Made by a program: the position numbers and the translations under genes. A DNA stretch of 64,000 nt from Sarocladium kiliense (lineage: Eukaryota > Ascomycota > Sordariomycetes > Hypocreales > Sarocladiaceae), in the NCBI GenBank assembly GCA_030734395.1, contig JAUZTG010000003.1:558001-622000 (forward strand), written 5' to 3'. Below the pieces are notes generated by a model. It was not told the origin of the DNA. It did not search any database and worked only from the letters and a program-made list of their open reading frames with translations. Of the stretch, positions 46,304 to 57,620 are shown piece by piece. Position 1 is the first letter of the stretch. Each line of letters starts with the position of its first letter.

Positions 46304-47432
46304 TAGATTATCTATAGATGCGACGAATATGTCCGTCCGATGCGTATCTAGATCGTTGGGTGATCAGGTTACTAGTCAATGACCCAAGCAAGCCAAGCAG
46401 GTGTTTTTGACAGGCACTCTGACATATAAAAGGTGTGCTTTTTAGGCTTAGGCATCTATGAACAGTTCTAAGAGCACAGACTACTGCATCCAACTCACCA
46501 ATGCACGGTGAAACCGAAGCGACCGAATGCGTTACTATACAGATTAAACCAAACATAGGCCCAAGCAAGAGTAAGGATCAAGATCAGCTTGGGTAGGTCA
46601 TGAATATGTTCGAAGATCATCTGGAACTATGTTCAAACGATTTCGAAGGCACAAAAGCTTCTTTATCCGCATTCAATTATAAGCTTAATCCTTGTGCAGG
46701 GTCGGCAAACAGGTTCCCCACGTCTAGCTCTGTTCCTCTATCAGATCAGCCCCGCAGAACGTATTCGGGAAGGCATCAACAACTCAAGCTGCACACCCGG
46801 ACGACGTTAAACCATGATGATTCCAGTGACGACAGCTAAGGTAGACGGCGCATTGGCGACCTCACGTGCTTTGACATATATCTAGATATGTGATGCAATC
46901 GCAAGTGCGATAGGTCGGATCAGTGACCAGGTACACACCTCGAGCCAGCGGAGCCAAACAGGGGAGGTGATCAGCGGGTGGCTGTGACCTTCCTTCTCGA
47001 GATTGATAGCCCTCGGCCTCCAACCGAGCGCCAGTGCAAACTTGCGCATGAACCACATCGCACAAAGGCCGTGCTATGATTCCTCTTGCTCGGTAGATCC
47101 CCGATCCTGGGTGCGCCAAGCTCCGCGAGGGGCAACAGAGTACGGGGATCTCCAACTCACCATTCGAACGCGGCACTCTCAAGGCGGGGAAAGTCGAGGT
47201 CAGTATCCAGGGAGGGAACTTTAATACCACGACCATTGAGATGTTGATATGCATCCTAAGCAGCTCTATGTAACGTCGCAGCTTAGGGCGAAAGCTTGGC
47301 AATTGGGACGATCGTCGTATCGTCTAAAAGGTCGCGATGTCCCAAATGCCTGACTGATCGCGAGAATCACATCTTTGCCGGTGAATCTAGCGCAGACCTA
47401 CTTCCTTGTCGCCAATCCTGCCGCTTGACAAG
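46304..47432. other. intergenic region
   Basis: Between two plus-strand genes. I recognise no gene; small frames overlap antisense ones. Confidence 0.4.
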
Positions 47433-49237
47433 ATGCGCTTCCTATCCGCGATCGCAGTGCTGCTGACTGCCGCTGCCCCCGTGGTAGCTCAGGAGGATAC
47501 GCCTGAAGAGTTTGGGCGATGGTGTGGAAAATACTATCAGCAAGGGTAACTAACTAGATCTTCCACAGCTTACTATTCGACTTCTAAAGCGTGGAGCTAA
47601 CATTTATCTCGTTCAATGAAAGGGCTCCCCACGTAATTCCCGATGGCGGCATGGAGGAGCCGGCTCAGTCCAAGGTGCCATTGCTCGACCTACGCGTGTC
47701 GCCGCGTCACAGCATCTACGTCGGCGGTGAGTCCGAAGCCGAGCTGATCATCGACGCTGCCATTTCGCGCATCCACGGCGAGCCTTTCCACTCATGTCAT
47801 GGTCCCAAGTGCAAAGGCCCCGGCGGCAAGAAGCCTGAGAAGTTGATCGTCCTCGTCGAGACCGAGGGCGTGCAGCTTGTCAATGCTGTTGTCGACGTTG
47901 ACAGCTCCGACAACCTGCTTCCCTTCGACCTGTCTGCACTTGAGCCGCGCTCCCAACCGTACTCACTGAAATTGACAGCAACGAGCAAGAAGCCCGGAAT
48001 GAACAAGAAGAAACACACGGCGACCTCTGAGCTCTTCTACCTGCCAGATAAGCAGGGCGGCAGCGTGGTCAAGATCGACTACCTCTACGGCGCTCTCCTG
48101 ATGCGCAACGACAGAACAGGCGGCAAATTCAAGCCTTTCTTCTCGTACGGCTTCTACAACAACTACTCGGGTCACCTCAATGTCAGCGTCGAGAACATTG
48201 AGGCTTACATCGATGCTGGCTACACAGCGGCACACCCGGTGCCCGGCGGTGACTTGGACCCCATGACCTGGCTTTTCGACAACATGGAACGCCTTGGCCT
48301 CATGTCCCAGTATGATATGCGCCATACTTGGAAGAATCAAACCGCACTCGAGTGGCAGGTAGAGCACGTGCGCGACCGCTCTGCGCTACTGACGTGGTAC
48401 ACTGGCGACGAGGCCGACGGCTTGCAGGAGCCATTTGAGGCTATCACGGACGCGTACGACCAGATTGTTGCTCTCGACAAGTACCACCCTGTTGCGAGCG
48501 TCCTGAACTGCCAAAACTATTTCTTCGAAGAGTACACTGCTGGTGTCGACATTGTTATGAGCGACCCGTACCCTGTTGGCATCAACCCTACCTGGAGCGT
48601 CCGCTGGGACACGCCCGTCAACGAGACCTTTGGCAATAGTGGTTGCGACAACTGCCGTGGCAGCCTCATGGATGTTGCCGATCGTATGGATGACATGCTG
48701 ACATACCGTCGCTGGGTCGGCGGCGTGCACACTCGCAAGCCTATCTGGGCCGTGCCCCAGAACTTTGGCAATGAGAGCTACTGGTCGCGAGAGCCCACGG
48801 GTCCTGAGACTATGGTCATGGACGTGCTCATGTTCAATCACGGTGCTAACGGCCGCATGGCCTGGATTCATCCCGTCTCGGACGCCATGGCTGCGGCGAC
48901 AGCTACCATTGCCCAGACTGTGACCGTCTCACCGATCTTGGACTTCTTCACGGGCGCAAACGCCGTTCAGGTTCTCTCAGGAAACGACGGAGGCGTAGAC
49001 GTCGCGTATTGGCAGCTGGGTGGGCGTTTACTCATTGGTCTGGCCAACCCGCATGAGAACGACCTTGGCTGGGTTGAAATTAAGCTCCCAACTGAGTTCC
49101 CCGTGTCGTCTATTGCTGCGACGCCCCTAGGCGATATCAAGTGGTCTGTGGAAGGCGGTAAGGGTAAGAAGAGGCAGAAGAAGCTCGTGGCTAAGAGTGT
49201 CAAGGGCCTTGCTACTGCATACGTGGTACTGGAGTGA
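47433..49237 (+). CDS. secreted glycoside-hydrolase-like protein
   Basis: Two exons, 47433-47545 and 47623-49237 (77-bp intron with a CTAAC branch point 25 bp before the acceptor), give 575 residues. Residues 1-20 are a clear signal peptide (MRFLSAIAVLLTAAAPVVAQ). The mature protein begins EDTPEEFGRWCGKYYQQG. A beta-sandwich-like N-terminal part is followed by a TIM-barrel-like part: FFSYGFYNNYSGHL, then LLTWYTGDEADG (candidate acid/base Glu), DIVMSDPYPVG and KPIWAVPQNFG, and a C-terminal beta domain. The order resembles fungal proteins annotated only as 'glycoside hydrolase superfamily'; I cannot give a CAZy family. Several N-glycosylation sequons fit secretion. An earlier acceptor at 47589 would keep the frame but leaves no room for a branch point. 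Confidence 0.8.
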
Positions 49238-50533
49238 GAACTTTGCTCGAGGTTCATAGATTGATCAAAGAGATGCTGTGCATACTGCTAGGCTGCTACA
49301 CAGGTCGCACGATCTCTACATGCATGCTTGAGATGTACTGTGCCGAAGCAGGCCAACCCCAAATTCCTCAATGAGAGTTATGGGAAATAAAACAGTAGCT
49401 AGGGACCACCACAGATCTCCGTGGAGTGCATCCGGAGGTGTAGACGCTAGACGGACTTCCCTTGGCCTATCCAAACGCCGTGAAGGCAGCTGAGGAACAC
49501 AACGTTGACCTATACGTGTCTGGAAAGGGCAGAGGCACGACAACTAAGAGACATGTACTGGACTTTCCACAACCAGTAACAAAGTGGGATATTCCATCAG
49601 GACCGTACTATGGTAGAAGAGTCAAGGACGGATTTGTTGCTTTCGACACCCGAACCAGTAAGTGAAAACATAAGTCAGAGACAAGAAATGGGTATTACAT
49701 AGAGCTCTGATATAGAGGCCTTTAACAAAGAGTGAATTATGCGTCCCGGTATTTGGGTCTCAAGCGACAGGTCCATGGCGCCCAGTTCGCAACTCGTGCA
49801 AGCCGAGACTGAAGTTTCTTTTATCCGTACGATGATTCTGAATGAGCCTGAACTGGATACCGAAAGATGAAGCGGGCATGGAAGAGACTCAAGCTTCAAC
49901 AGCTTTGCATCAATTCAACCATAAGTCGGCAGCCAGAACCATCGGCGGTGGTCCCACTCTCCCGGAGCGGGAAGCCCCACCACTGCCGGGTCGCTGGACG
50001 GGATGACTCTTTCGCCAGCGCCGCTGTAAAGTCAATTGGGATGCTCGTAAGCCTCTGGAAAAGCTCATGTAGACCAATTCCCAGGAACCTAATCGCCGTT
50101 TACTAGCCTTGCGTCAAGACCCTGAAACTCCAGTGACGCCATCACCCTCGATCCCACTCATAGTCTCTCAGGCAAGGCAGCCCACGTCCCCTGCTACCCC
50201 TCCAGCACAGCCCTGCCACCATCTCTCCTCAGCCCCATGCTCCACTCCATCGACGGCCTCCAGCTCCTGCACCAATCACCATCACCTGTTCCTGGGCCCC
50301 GGCTCCGCTCTCCAGGCGATGAGTCCTCGCGGCGACGGCCTCCAGGACTCGCACCTCGTTTAAAACCCCACACCCTGCCAGCCGCGTCGTTGCCTGATTT
50401 CTCGGTCATCGTTTCTATCCTTTCAACAACAATTCACCAACTTTTATCCAAAGAAACGATTGACATTTGGATAAGGCTTTTCGCAAAACTAACCTTTAGC
50501 TCATCACGCACACTTGCAAGCCATCGTCGAGAG
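49238..50533. other. intergenic region with a possible gene fragment
   Basis: Apart from the fragment at 49442-49665, nothing recognisable. From about 50100 the sequence becomes CT- and CCA-rich, resembling the leader and promoter of the following gene. Confidence 0.35.
49442..49665 (+). pseudogene. orphan coding-like fragment
   Basis: A startless frame preceded by an in-frame stop reads LPLAYPNAVKAAEEHNVDLY, then a GKGRG stretch and KWDIPSGPYYGRRVKDGF before a stop. It has enzyme-like character (alpha/beta segments) but no partner exons. It may be a truncated gene; family unknown. Confidence 0.3.
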
Positions 50534-51478
50534 ATGGCAGCGTTTTCCGCGGGAGAGACACTCTCGATTTGCTCAATGGCTTGGGCTATCCACGATGCCA
50601 ACGTCCAGCACGAGCGCTATGTGAAGTCATTGAGGGAGCTACATTCGCAACTCTCGAGGGTTTCGGTAAGTCACCGTAGACCGTGGATCAATTTCGCTTC
50701 AGGCATACTGATCCTCATTAGACTGAGCTTCAACAGACCGATCTTGGACCGGAGTCCAAGATTGGTTCCCAATTCACTTCTCCAGGAGGAAGTACAGCGT
50801 GGATTTGTCACATGTCCCTTGACGGAGACGTCTCGAACGAGGTAACTATTACAGCCTGAACTTCGCAACCGACCGCCAGACAGGCGCTGATATATGGATG
50901 AACAGCCGCTCAACCAGACACCATATTCCTGGTCCGAGGACTTTGAGGATCTCGATGAGATGGACTTCGGCTCACTTTGCCAACCGTCCGCGTCACCCCA
51001 AGTCTCTGAGATCGTGCAATGGCCGTTTCCTCAAGCGGCCCCAATGGAAGAGTTTTCTTTCGTGGGCCGTCAGAGGAACGGATGCCATCAACAACAGTGC
51101 GGCTTTGCCCGTCACATCAACGACCGAGGCTGGCCGGACACGGCCTTTCTGTTACCACAAGGTATCCCAGAGAAGCCCAGTCCTGACGGATTTAGTCCCT
51201 TTCGATGTTTCTCAGGCACACGTTCAGAGTCAAGCAGCGGCGGCTACGCTTCTGCTACCGATGACCTGGACCTCGTCGAAGCACCATACTAGGGTCTACT
51301 CAGGACTGCGATGGAACACTTAGAGTGAAATTTGGTTAGGTACGCTACCATCACTTGCATCATGATGCACATCTCATTCCAGCATCCCATGCAGCTCTTC
51401 AGAAGTCTGAGGGCGCTCTTGGGGCTGCCTTGCTCCACCCAATAGTTCGTACTGACCGCGTCTCTTTCGTGCAAACAG
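50534..51478 (+). other. unresolved upstream exons or leader of the C2H2 gene
   Basis: An ATG frame (50534-50665) followed by a good 71-bp intron joins 50737-50841, giving MAAFSAGETLSICSMAWAI and a helical continuation; its opening is faintly like N-termini of fungal STAND proteins. A second frame, 50894-51292, is acidic (SWSEDFEDLDEMDFGSL). I could not join these to each other in frame. A strong 3' splice site (pyrimidine tract and CAG at 51461-51478) precedes the C2H2 frame. So this stretch may be spliced 5' leader with upstream ORFs, or a separate small gene. Confidence 0.3.
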
Positions 51479-51479
51479 A

Positions 51480-52505
51480 TTGATGGACCTGGATAAGTCG
51501 CAAAAAGATCCAATTGCCTGTCTCCAACGCCGGAGCAGCACCGCAGCAAACAAACAATCTACACCACAACAACCTTCAAGTTTCCAGTCTCGCAGCAACA
51601 GCAGCAGCACCAACAAACTATCAACCCTGGCCACCAACCAGAATTATCAGCACACACAAGAACTGAGTAGCGGAAGCGCCTCCACGGCTCTTCCGCTCGT
51701 ATTCGCGATGGATTCCACGTACAACTATGTATCACCCGACTCGGTGATGGCACCAAACGCTTTCGGAGACGATGAGGATTTTATGGCATATGATCCAACA
51801 TTTCTCCCTGCCACGACCCTTCCAAATGAGGCACTCCCGTTCCTCGCCGATGGCACGCACTTCACCATGCCAGTCGACTTCCCAATGGCTTCGCTGGACA
51901 CGCCGCCACTGTCCGGTTTCGACGGCTACCTCGCCGGCAACCTTGACTTCGACGAGAACCTCTTCAATACTGTTGGGGACCTGTCATGGGCCGCGGACAT
52001 GTACAACCAAAACTTCGCCACGGGCATGGACACCTTCGACGTTCCAGCGCCGCCCTCCACAGCGTCGGAGAGCCAAGGCTTCTCCCCAGCAGAGATGCTT
52101 CTACCGTTCACACCTCCCGAGGTCCCAACTGCCGGCTACTCAACAATGTCGTCCCCCTCCAGCGCCAATCCGTCGCCACCATCATCCCACCAACCCACTG
52201 ACCGCAAGCCCTCATCCACCGGGCCCAAGTACGTCCCCTCACCTCAACCTCCCTCAGAACATGAAGCTAACATCCCCACCACCAGGCGCCAACTCCGCAA
52301 ACTCATCAAGCCCGAAACCTGTCCCGTCTGCGGCAAAGGTCACGCTCAGCTCCGCGAGCGAGACCGCCACATCATCACCCAGCACTACGACGAAGCTGTG
52401 CGGATGGGTCTGAATGTTGACCGTCCGCAGTGTAGCTTGTGTGATCAGACTTTCAGGCGGAAGGATCACTTGACGAGGCATATGAAGCGGAGGCATGGGT
52501 GGTAA
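51480..52505 (+). CDS. C2H2 zinc-finger transcription factor
   Basis: The open frame gives up to 341 residues; likely starts are ATG 51483 or ATG 51708 (MDSTYNYVSPDSVM), the latter leaving 265 residues. The N-terminal two thirds are disordered, acidic and rich in Pro/Ser/Phe (typical activation region). The C-terminus has two fingers: CPVCGKGHAQLRERDRHIIT then QH, and CSLCDQTFRRKDHLTRHMKR then RH, ending HGW. DNA binding in the nucleus follows from the family; regulon unknown. The 5' end is uncertain because a splice acceptor ends at 51478. It converges with the gene at 52681. Confidence 0.8.
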   Translation: MMDLDKSQKDPIACLQRRSSTAANKQSTPQQPSSFQSRSNSSSTNKLSTLATNQNYQHTQELSSGSASTALPLVFAMDSTYNYVSPDSVMAPNAFGDDEDFMAYDPTFLPATTLPNEALPFLADGTHFTMPVDFPMASLDTPPLSGFDGYLAGNLDFDENLFNTVGDLSWAADMYNQNFATGMDTFDVPAPPSTASESQGFSPAEMLLPFTPPEVPTAGYSTMSSPSSANPSPPSSHQPTDRKPSSTGPKYVPSPQPPSEHEANIPTTRRQLRKLIKPETCPVCGKGHAQLRERDRHIITQHYDEAVRMGLNVDRPQCSLCDQTFRRKDHLTRHMKRRHGW

Positions 52506-52680
52506 ATGAAAAAAGAATGCGAACGATTAGTGGGATATGGCCGGTCGGGTGATATGTATATGAACGCCTTTTCTTTAGAACTCGGTATAACTCGGTACGG
52601 ATGGCTTTGATTTGATCTCGAGCTAGGCGATTTGATTTACAATGGAATGCAAGTCTTTTCTCCTCATCCGAACTGCCACC

Positions 52681-54750
52681 TCAAAGGTCTTCCTCGATAG
52701 GATCCTCGTCAAAGTCAGGCAAGGCTCTGATCTCGGGTCTGCCACTTTTCCACCTCCTCTTCCACTTGGTTCCACGCCTGCCTCGGAGGGAGGCCACCGT
52801 CGATTGTGGCTGCGCACCGGCTTCATCGCTTGTCGAGATGCTCGCCAGTCTCCCCACGAAAGGGGCAGGCACATGGACTTTGAAGTTATGTGTCTTGCTC
52901 TTCTTCGGTGAGGACGAACCGTGCTCAGCCATCACTGATACTGCCTGAACAGACTCATCTTCCCTAGATGCACCACAATCCGACTCGGAATCACAGACTT
53001 TGGAAAGGTCGATTACGACGCTCTCAGGCAGATCCACATTCGTGGGGACGTGAGTCGAGCTTGATGCAGGGGCTTCGACCTCATCACTGCGGACTGCCGA
53101 TCTCTCCTGCAGGATTTGCCTCGTTGTCTCTTTGGCTGCCAATCGTCCCGCCTTTTCCACAACCTCTTTCGGGTCATCGTCAAACATGAACCTTTTCCAA
53201 AGCTCATCCTCACTTGCGGATCGATTCTGCCGCTCTAATGGCGCTTTCGACTCTTCCTTCGCGGTCGGGTACAATTCCTCCTCCAACAGATCCATCATGT
53301 TCTTGGTAACGTGTCTTCTAGACAGTAGGTCTCTGACATCGGGGTCCACGACCCATTGATCAAGGGGATTGCTGTCTGCGTTTTGGTCGGATCGTAATGA
53401 ATGACTGACAACTTCAGAAAAAGACCCTTGCGCTTTTGGGAACTTTGACAGATCTACGTGAACGGTGCTTGAGTGGCTCGATAGACCTGCCTCTTCCCGT
53501 TCGTGAAGGACAGCTTCACCAGCGACATGAAGGCCGCCGCTTCGCAGCGGCCATTTATCCACAGAAGCAGCTGACCCGGCCTGTCTTTCCCCGTTATGAT
53601 ACAATGGCAAATGTTCCGAATCGACCGAGTTTGGCTCGTGAATCTGGCTTGCTGCATCGTTGTCCTCTCCTTGCCTTACGAGAAAAGCCTTCCACTCGGC
53701 TTCGGCCTCCATATCTTTTGCACTCCTTGCAGGGGACTTTCCCGTTTCTGCGACCAGGCTTCCAACAGTACTTCTCGCGCCAGGTGAGGCGTGTTGAGCA
53801 AGATAGAGAGCCCTCATATGTGAAGGGGTCGGATGTAAAAGCTTTGGCGGAATAGACTGAACGACATATCGTGGGCCATCGGGTACGAAGGGAGCCGAGA
53901 CACCATCCGTCTCCGCTGTCGATCTTGGTGACTTGCGTTTCCATATCTTAGTAGACCGACCACTCGATCTTCGTCTACTTGAGGCTATAGAAACCGCGGC
54001 CGCTGGACTGCTTGCAGAGATTACTGAGCCAAGTGTTGGAGGGGAACTAGGCATGCTTGTGGCACAGGACGGGCTTTGAATCGTTTGGAATGAACGAAGG
54101 GTATGGGCGGTTCGAGCGGATCCCTCGCCGTGACTCCATCTAAGTTCGCGATCCCCGATGCGAATCCTGATTGAATCTGCTGCTCCATGGCGTTGCGAAC
54201 TTTTAAACCGACTGATCTGCCTCTGATCGTGACCCGCATCACACTTCGTGATAGGCAGTGGTTGGTTATGGCCTCTAAGTGACTTACCCTTGGAGAGGTA
54301 GTCATGGCGAATGCTATCGAAGTTGATTTCGGGTGGTCTTGCTAAAGTGATTCCAGTCCAATCACCCTGTTGCAAAAGTCTGCGTCTCTTCGCCTCAATC
54401 TTAGCATGAGAGGTGGGGGAAGGTGATGGTCTACGGTCATGACTGGCTGAACCACTTGTCAGAACGCAGCTTCCAGTGGTCGCAACTTCAGTCGAAGATT
54501 CTTCTTGATCGTCTCCGAACTTCTGTGGCCTGGTTGAGAGCGGTGGCAACGCCGGCGAGCCGTTCACTGCGGAGAACGATGTGCGAGGGGTCGCTCGTGT
54601 GATGTAACTGGGCAGAAATGTTGACTGAGCAGCCGAAGTCTGCTTTTTCCCAGCTCGAGCTTTCGCAAAATATTCCTTTTGCCGGGTAAGACTTGGGTTC
54701 CAGCCCTTTCGACGAGAGTGACGTGCGAGTGCACCTTCGGTCCAGTTCAT
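52681..54750 (-). CDS. conserved fungal hypothetical protein (MNWT N-terminus)
   Basis: A single exon of 689 residues. The start MNWTEGALARHSRRKGWNP and the following LTRQKEYFAKARAG correspond to a widespread but unnamed ascomycete N-terminal motif. The rest is largely disordered, Ser/Arg-rich, with short conserved-looking islands such as AKRRRLLQQGDWTGITLARP (about 120-140) and ELWKRFMFDDDPKEVVE (about 520). A basic stretch (RGRRGTKWKRRWKSGRPE) near the C-terminus could direct nuclear import. The island ending WTGITLARP and the basic tail suggest a chromatin or nuclear role, but this is a guess. Convergent with the C2H2 factor. Confidence 0.75.
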   Translation of the reverse strand: MNWTEGALARHSRRKGWNPSLTRQKEYFAKARAGKKQTSAAQSTFLPSYITRATPRTSFSAVNGSPALPPLSTRPQKFGDDQEESSTEVATTGSCVLTSGSASHDRRPSPSPTSHAKIEAKRRRLLQQGDWTGITLARPPEINFDSIRHDYLSKGKSLRGHNQPLPITKCDAGHDQRQISRFKSSQRHGAADSIRIRIGDRELRWSHGEGSARTAHTLRSFQTIQSPSCATSMPSSPPTLGSVISASSPAAAVSIASSRRRSSGRSTKIWKRKSPRSTAETDGVSAPFVPDGPRYVVQSIPPKLLHPTPSHMRALYLAQHASPGARSTVGSLVAETGKSPARSAKDMEAEAEWKAFLVRQGEDNDAASQIHEPNSVDSEHLPLYHNGERQAGSAASVDKWPLRSGGLHVAGEAVLHEREEAGLSSHSSTVHVDLSKFPKAQGSFSEVVSHSLRSDQNADSNPLDQWVVDPDVRDLLSRRHVTKNMMDLLEEELYPTAKEESKAPLERQNRSASEDELWKRFMFDDDPKEVVEKAGRLAAKETTRQILQERSAVRSDEVEAPASSSTHVPTNVDLPESVVIDLSKVCDSESDCGASREDESVQAVSVMAEHGSSSPKKSKTHNFKVHVPAPFVGRLASISTSDEAGAQPQSTVASLRGRRGTKWKRRWKSGRPEIRALPDFDEDPIEEDL

Positions 54751-55439
54751 GGTGACATTACAAGATGCCCTTTGGTGTACAATATGAGTTTCAGCCTCAG
54801 GTTGTTACTCCCAGGAGCCTCAGGACATCGAGTGTAATCAGGCATCTGGGACAATGGGCCAAATTGCCGGAGGAAGGTGCAATCGCAGGCATGAAAGTTG
54901 TCACGTGTCAGTATTGCGTCCGACACACAGATGGTTATAGGATACAAGAAGTTACATGGTATGGTGCTGCCTTGAATACCTTAACCTGCACTACTTCCAT
55001 GAAGGTATTCATTCTCGAATCGCCACGCCCGAGAGAACAATCGCGGCCTCCGACTACTGGCCTGGCTTCCTGGCAGAGCGAGGGGCAGCCAATACCCCGG
55101 GCTGCATCCCATCCTGCTCTACAAAAGTCTTCTAACCCTTTCCAGCCGGTTGAACAACATAAATGGCGAACTGCCTGCAGGTATGTCATAATAGAGTCTC
55201 GGATCTGAAGCATGACGTTCTCTCCTCTGTTGTGCGCCACAGTGCGGAAGTACAGTGCGACACCGTTTCCATATTGGCCAGCTAAGCTCCAAGCTCGATG
55301 GGCATCCCGCTTAAGCTCCCGCGTCTCAACTCCCTTTCATCATTTCAGTGGCCCCTCGAACACCATTCCAGCTGTTACAACCCTCAAAACATTACCGGCT
55401 GTTAATCAATTACATTCTTGTGTGATTCCAGACGCAACC
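54751..55439. other. divergent intergenic region
   Basis: Shared upstream region of the MNWT gene (-) and the coiled-coil gene (+). An in-frame upstream ATG at 55212 exists for the latter but gives an Arg/Ser-rich, leader-like peptide. Confidence 0.4.
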
Positions 55440-57231
55440 ATGGCTGATGCCGAAGAAAAGGCGCGCCAGGAGAAGATCGCCGCTGCGAAGAAGCGCGTTC
55501 GTCACCCTCCGCATCATCTAAGACCTAGCAAGCTGACAGTCAGAAGGTCGAGCAAATGAAGAAAAAGAAGGGCAAATCAGGCGCATCAAAGAAGACCAAG
55601 GAGGAAGCCAAGGAAGCGCCAAAGGAGGAGCCGAAGGAAGAAGCCCCCGAGCCTGCGACTGCCGATGAACCCGAGTCGACAGAGACGACCACAGAAAAGC
55701 CATCCAATGCCAACGACAACGACGAAGCTGTAGACGAGAAGCCAGAAGAAGCGCCTGCGGACGATCCTAAGAGCGAAGATGCTTCATCCTCTGAGACTCC
55801 ATCGCTCGCCCAACAATCCAAGTTGCGATCAACGTCATTCCGCGCCGCGTCTGGCGCTGGGCCACTCTCGCCCAGTCCATTCAGCCCCGATGGTGAAACT
55901 GCACCTGAAATCTACAGAAAGAACGTTGCGCGCATCGAGGAGCTCGAGAAGGAGAACAAGCGTCTTGAGAAGGAGGCAGCAGATTCGGAGAAGAGATGGC
56001 AGAAGGCAGAAGAAGAGCTTGCTGACTTGCGGGAGGCTGACGGTGATGCTACTAGCGGCGGAGATGAACAGCTGGTTAGTTTTATCATACTCCGTGACCG
56101 GAAATACTTCTGACATGATTACAGAAAAGCGAGATTGCCTCATTGAAACGCCAAAATGCGCAACTCCAACAACAGGCTTCTCGCAGTGGCCATGGCCATC
56201 GCGCTTCTGTTTCTCTTGCCGCGCCGCCCGCCGACTTCAAAGCCGAACTTGAGTCCAAGTCGTCTACGATCGAGAGCATGGAAATAGAGATCTCGAAGCT
56301 CAGAGCCCGCGTCGATCGCCAGGAGAACGGCGCATCATCGGAGAAGGAGCAAATCACAGCTCTTGAGGAAAAGCTTGCGCGTGCCGAGGCTGCAGCCGGC
56401 AAGGCTCAACGCGAATTGCAGGACCTCAAGAAGAACCTCGAACGTACTGCTGAGAAGGCAGTGCGCGAAGGTAGCGAAAGGTCGAGCGCCGAAACGAAGG
56501 TCAAGACCCTTGAACACGAACTCGCTGAGATCAAGGAAGCGAAGAGCGAGCTCGATGCCAAGGTTGACGCTTTGGAGAAGAAAGCTGCGACTCTCACGAC
56601 TCTTCACAAAGAGCAGGACTCCCGGTCGCAGGGTCTGCGCAAAGAGAAAGAGAAGCTGGAGAAGGAAGTCAACGAATTACAGGCCAAGGTCGACAAGCTT
56701 GAGAGTGAAAACATCAAGCTGCGTGCGAGAAAGTCAGCAGATGGCAGCGGAGGCCTTGATGATGAAGGCATGGAGGAGCTGGAGAACGAGGAGAAGATCA
56801 GACTGAAGAAGCAGATTCGCAGCCTAGAGGCCGAGGTTCACGAATTACGGAGCGGCGCCTGGATCGAGAAGCGTCGGGAATTGGAGGGCGCCAGCCCTGG
56901 CTTCCAAGACGTTGATCTCGGCGGCGGCGGCATCCTGGGAACGCCAGGTGCAAAGAAGCACTCAGCCAGCCACGGGGGCATTGGCGAATTCTTCACCAGC
57001 GGACTCAACGCCCTTGCAGGCGGTGGCGGTGACGATGAGCTTCTTGAGGATGATGATATGGACTTCGACGAAGATGCATTCCGCAAGGCACAGGAGGAAG
57101 AGCAGAAGAAGAGGATCGAGCGGATCAAGGACATCAAGCGGTCATTAAAGCACTGGGAAGGCTGGAGACTGGATATTGTAGACATTCGACGCGGTGGAGG
57201 CGAGGGCATTGGGGACATCTTCGATGTATGA
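55440..57231 (+). CDS. long coiled-coil protein (M-protein-repeat / golgin-like)
   Basis: Exons 55440-55496, 55544-56074 and 56125-57231 (introns 47 and 50 bp) give 564 residues. The N-terminus is a charged helix (MADAEEKARQEKIAAAKKR) continuing into a Lys/Glu/Pro-rich acidic stretch. Two long coiled coils follow (about 155-200 and 215-440) with regular heptads. After these comes a conserved C-terminal module: SLEAEVHELRSGAWIEKRRE, a Gly-rich linker, an acidic DDDMDFDEDAF, and KRSLKHWEGWRLDIVDIR. Fungal relatives are called 'M protein repeat protein' or tropomyosin-like, some linked to Golgi or vesicle tethering. No catalytic domain. Start chosen at 55440 because upstream in-frame sequence is leader-like. 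Confidence 0.83.
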
Positions 57232-57620
57232 GAAAGATATGTCGTATAGAATTGCTGCTTGTACGATAGACGAAGGCGAGGACAGATGGGCTGGGCAATG
57301 CGTGTTGAGGCGCAGTGTTCATAGCAGGTTTACGACAAGGAATGGGACTTGAACTAGACGCCGGTGGCTGTACAATGGAGTAGTGACGAGGCTTTGATTG
57401 AGGATGAGACTTTGTGTGAGGACGAGACTGATGATTCAAACTCAAGCCGTTGAGTTCTTGAGGTCCAAGGTTTGCCTGCCCCACACCAGGTCCGGTAGTT
57501 ACACACTTCAACGTGCTTGATGAGATCATCAACTCACACCCACTTCGAGCCATACCGACACGCGAACTCCCTTTGTACAACTTCCAGCATCCAATTCCTG
57601 CTAAGGAATCATTTCGGATC
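57232..57620. other. intergenic region between tandem genes
   Basis: 3' UTR of the coiled-coil gene and short promoter of the SDR. No gene recognised. Confidence 0.4.
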
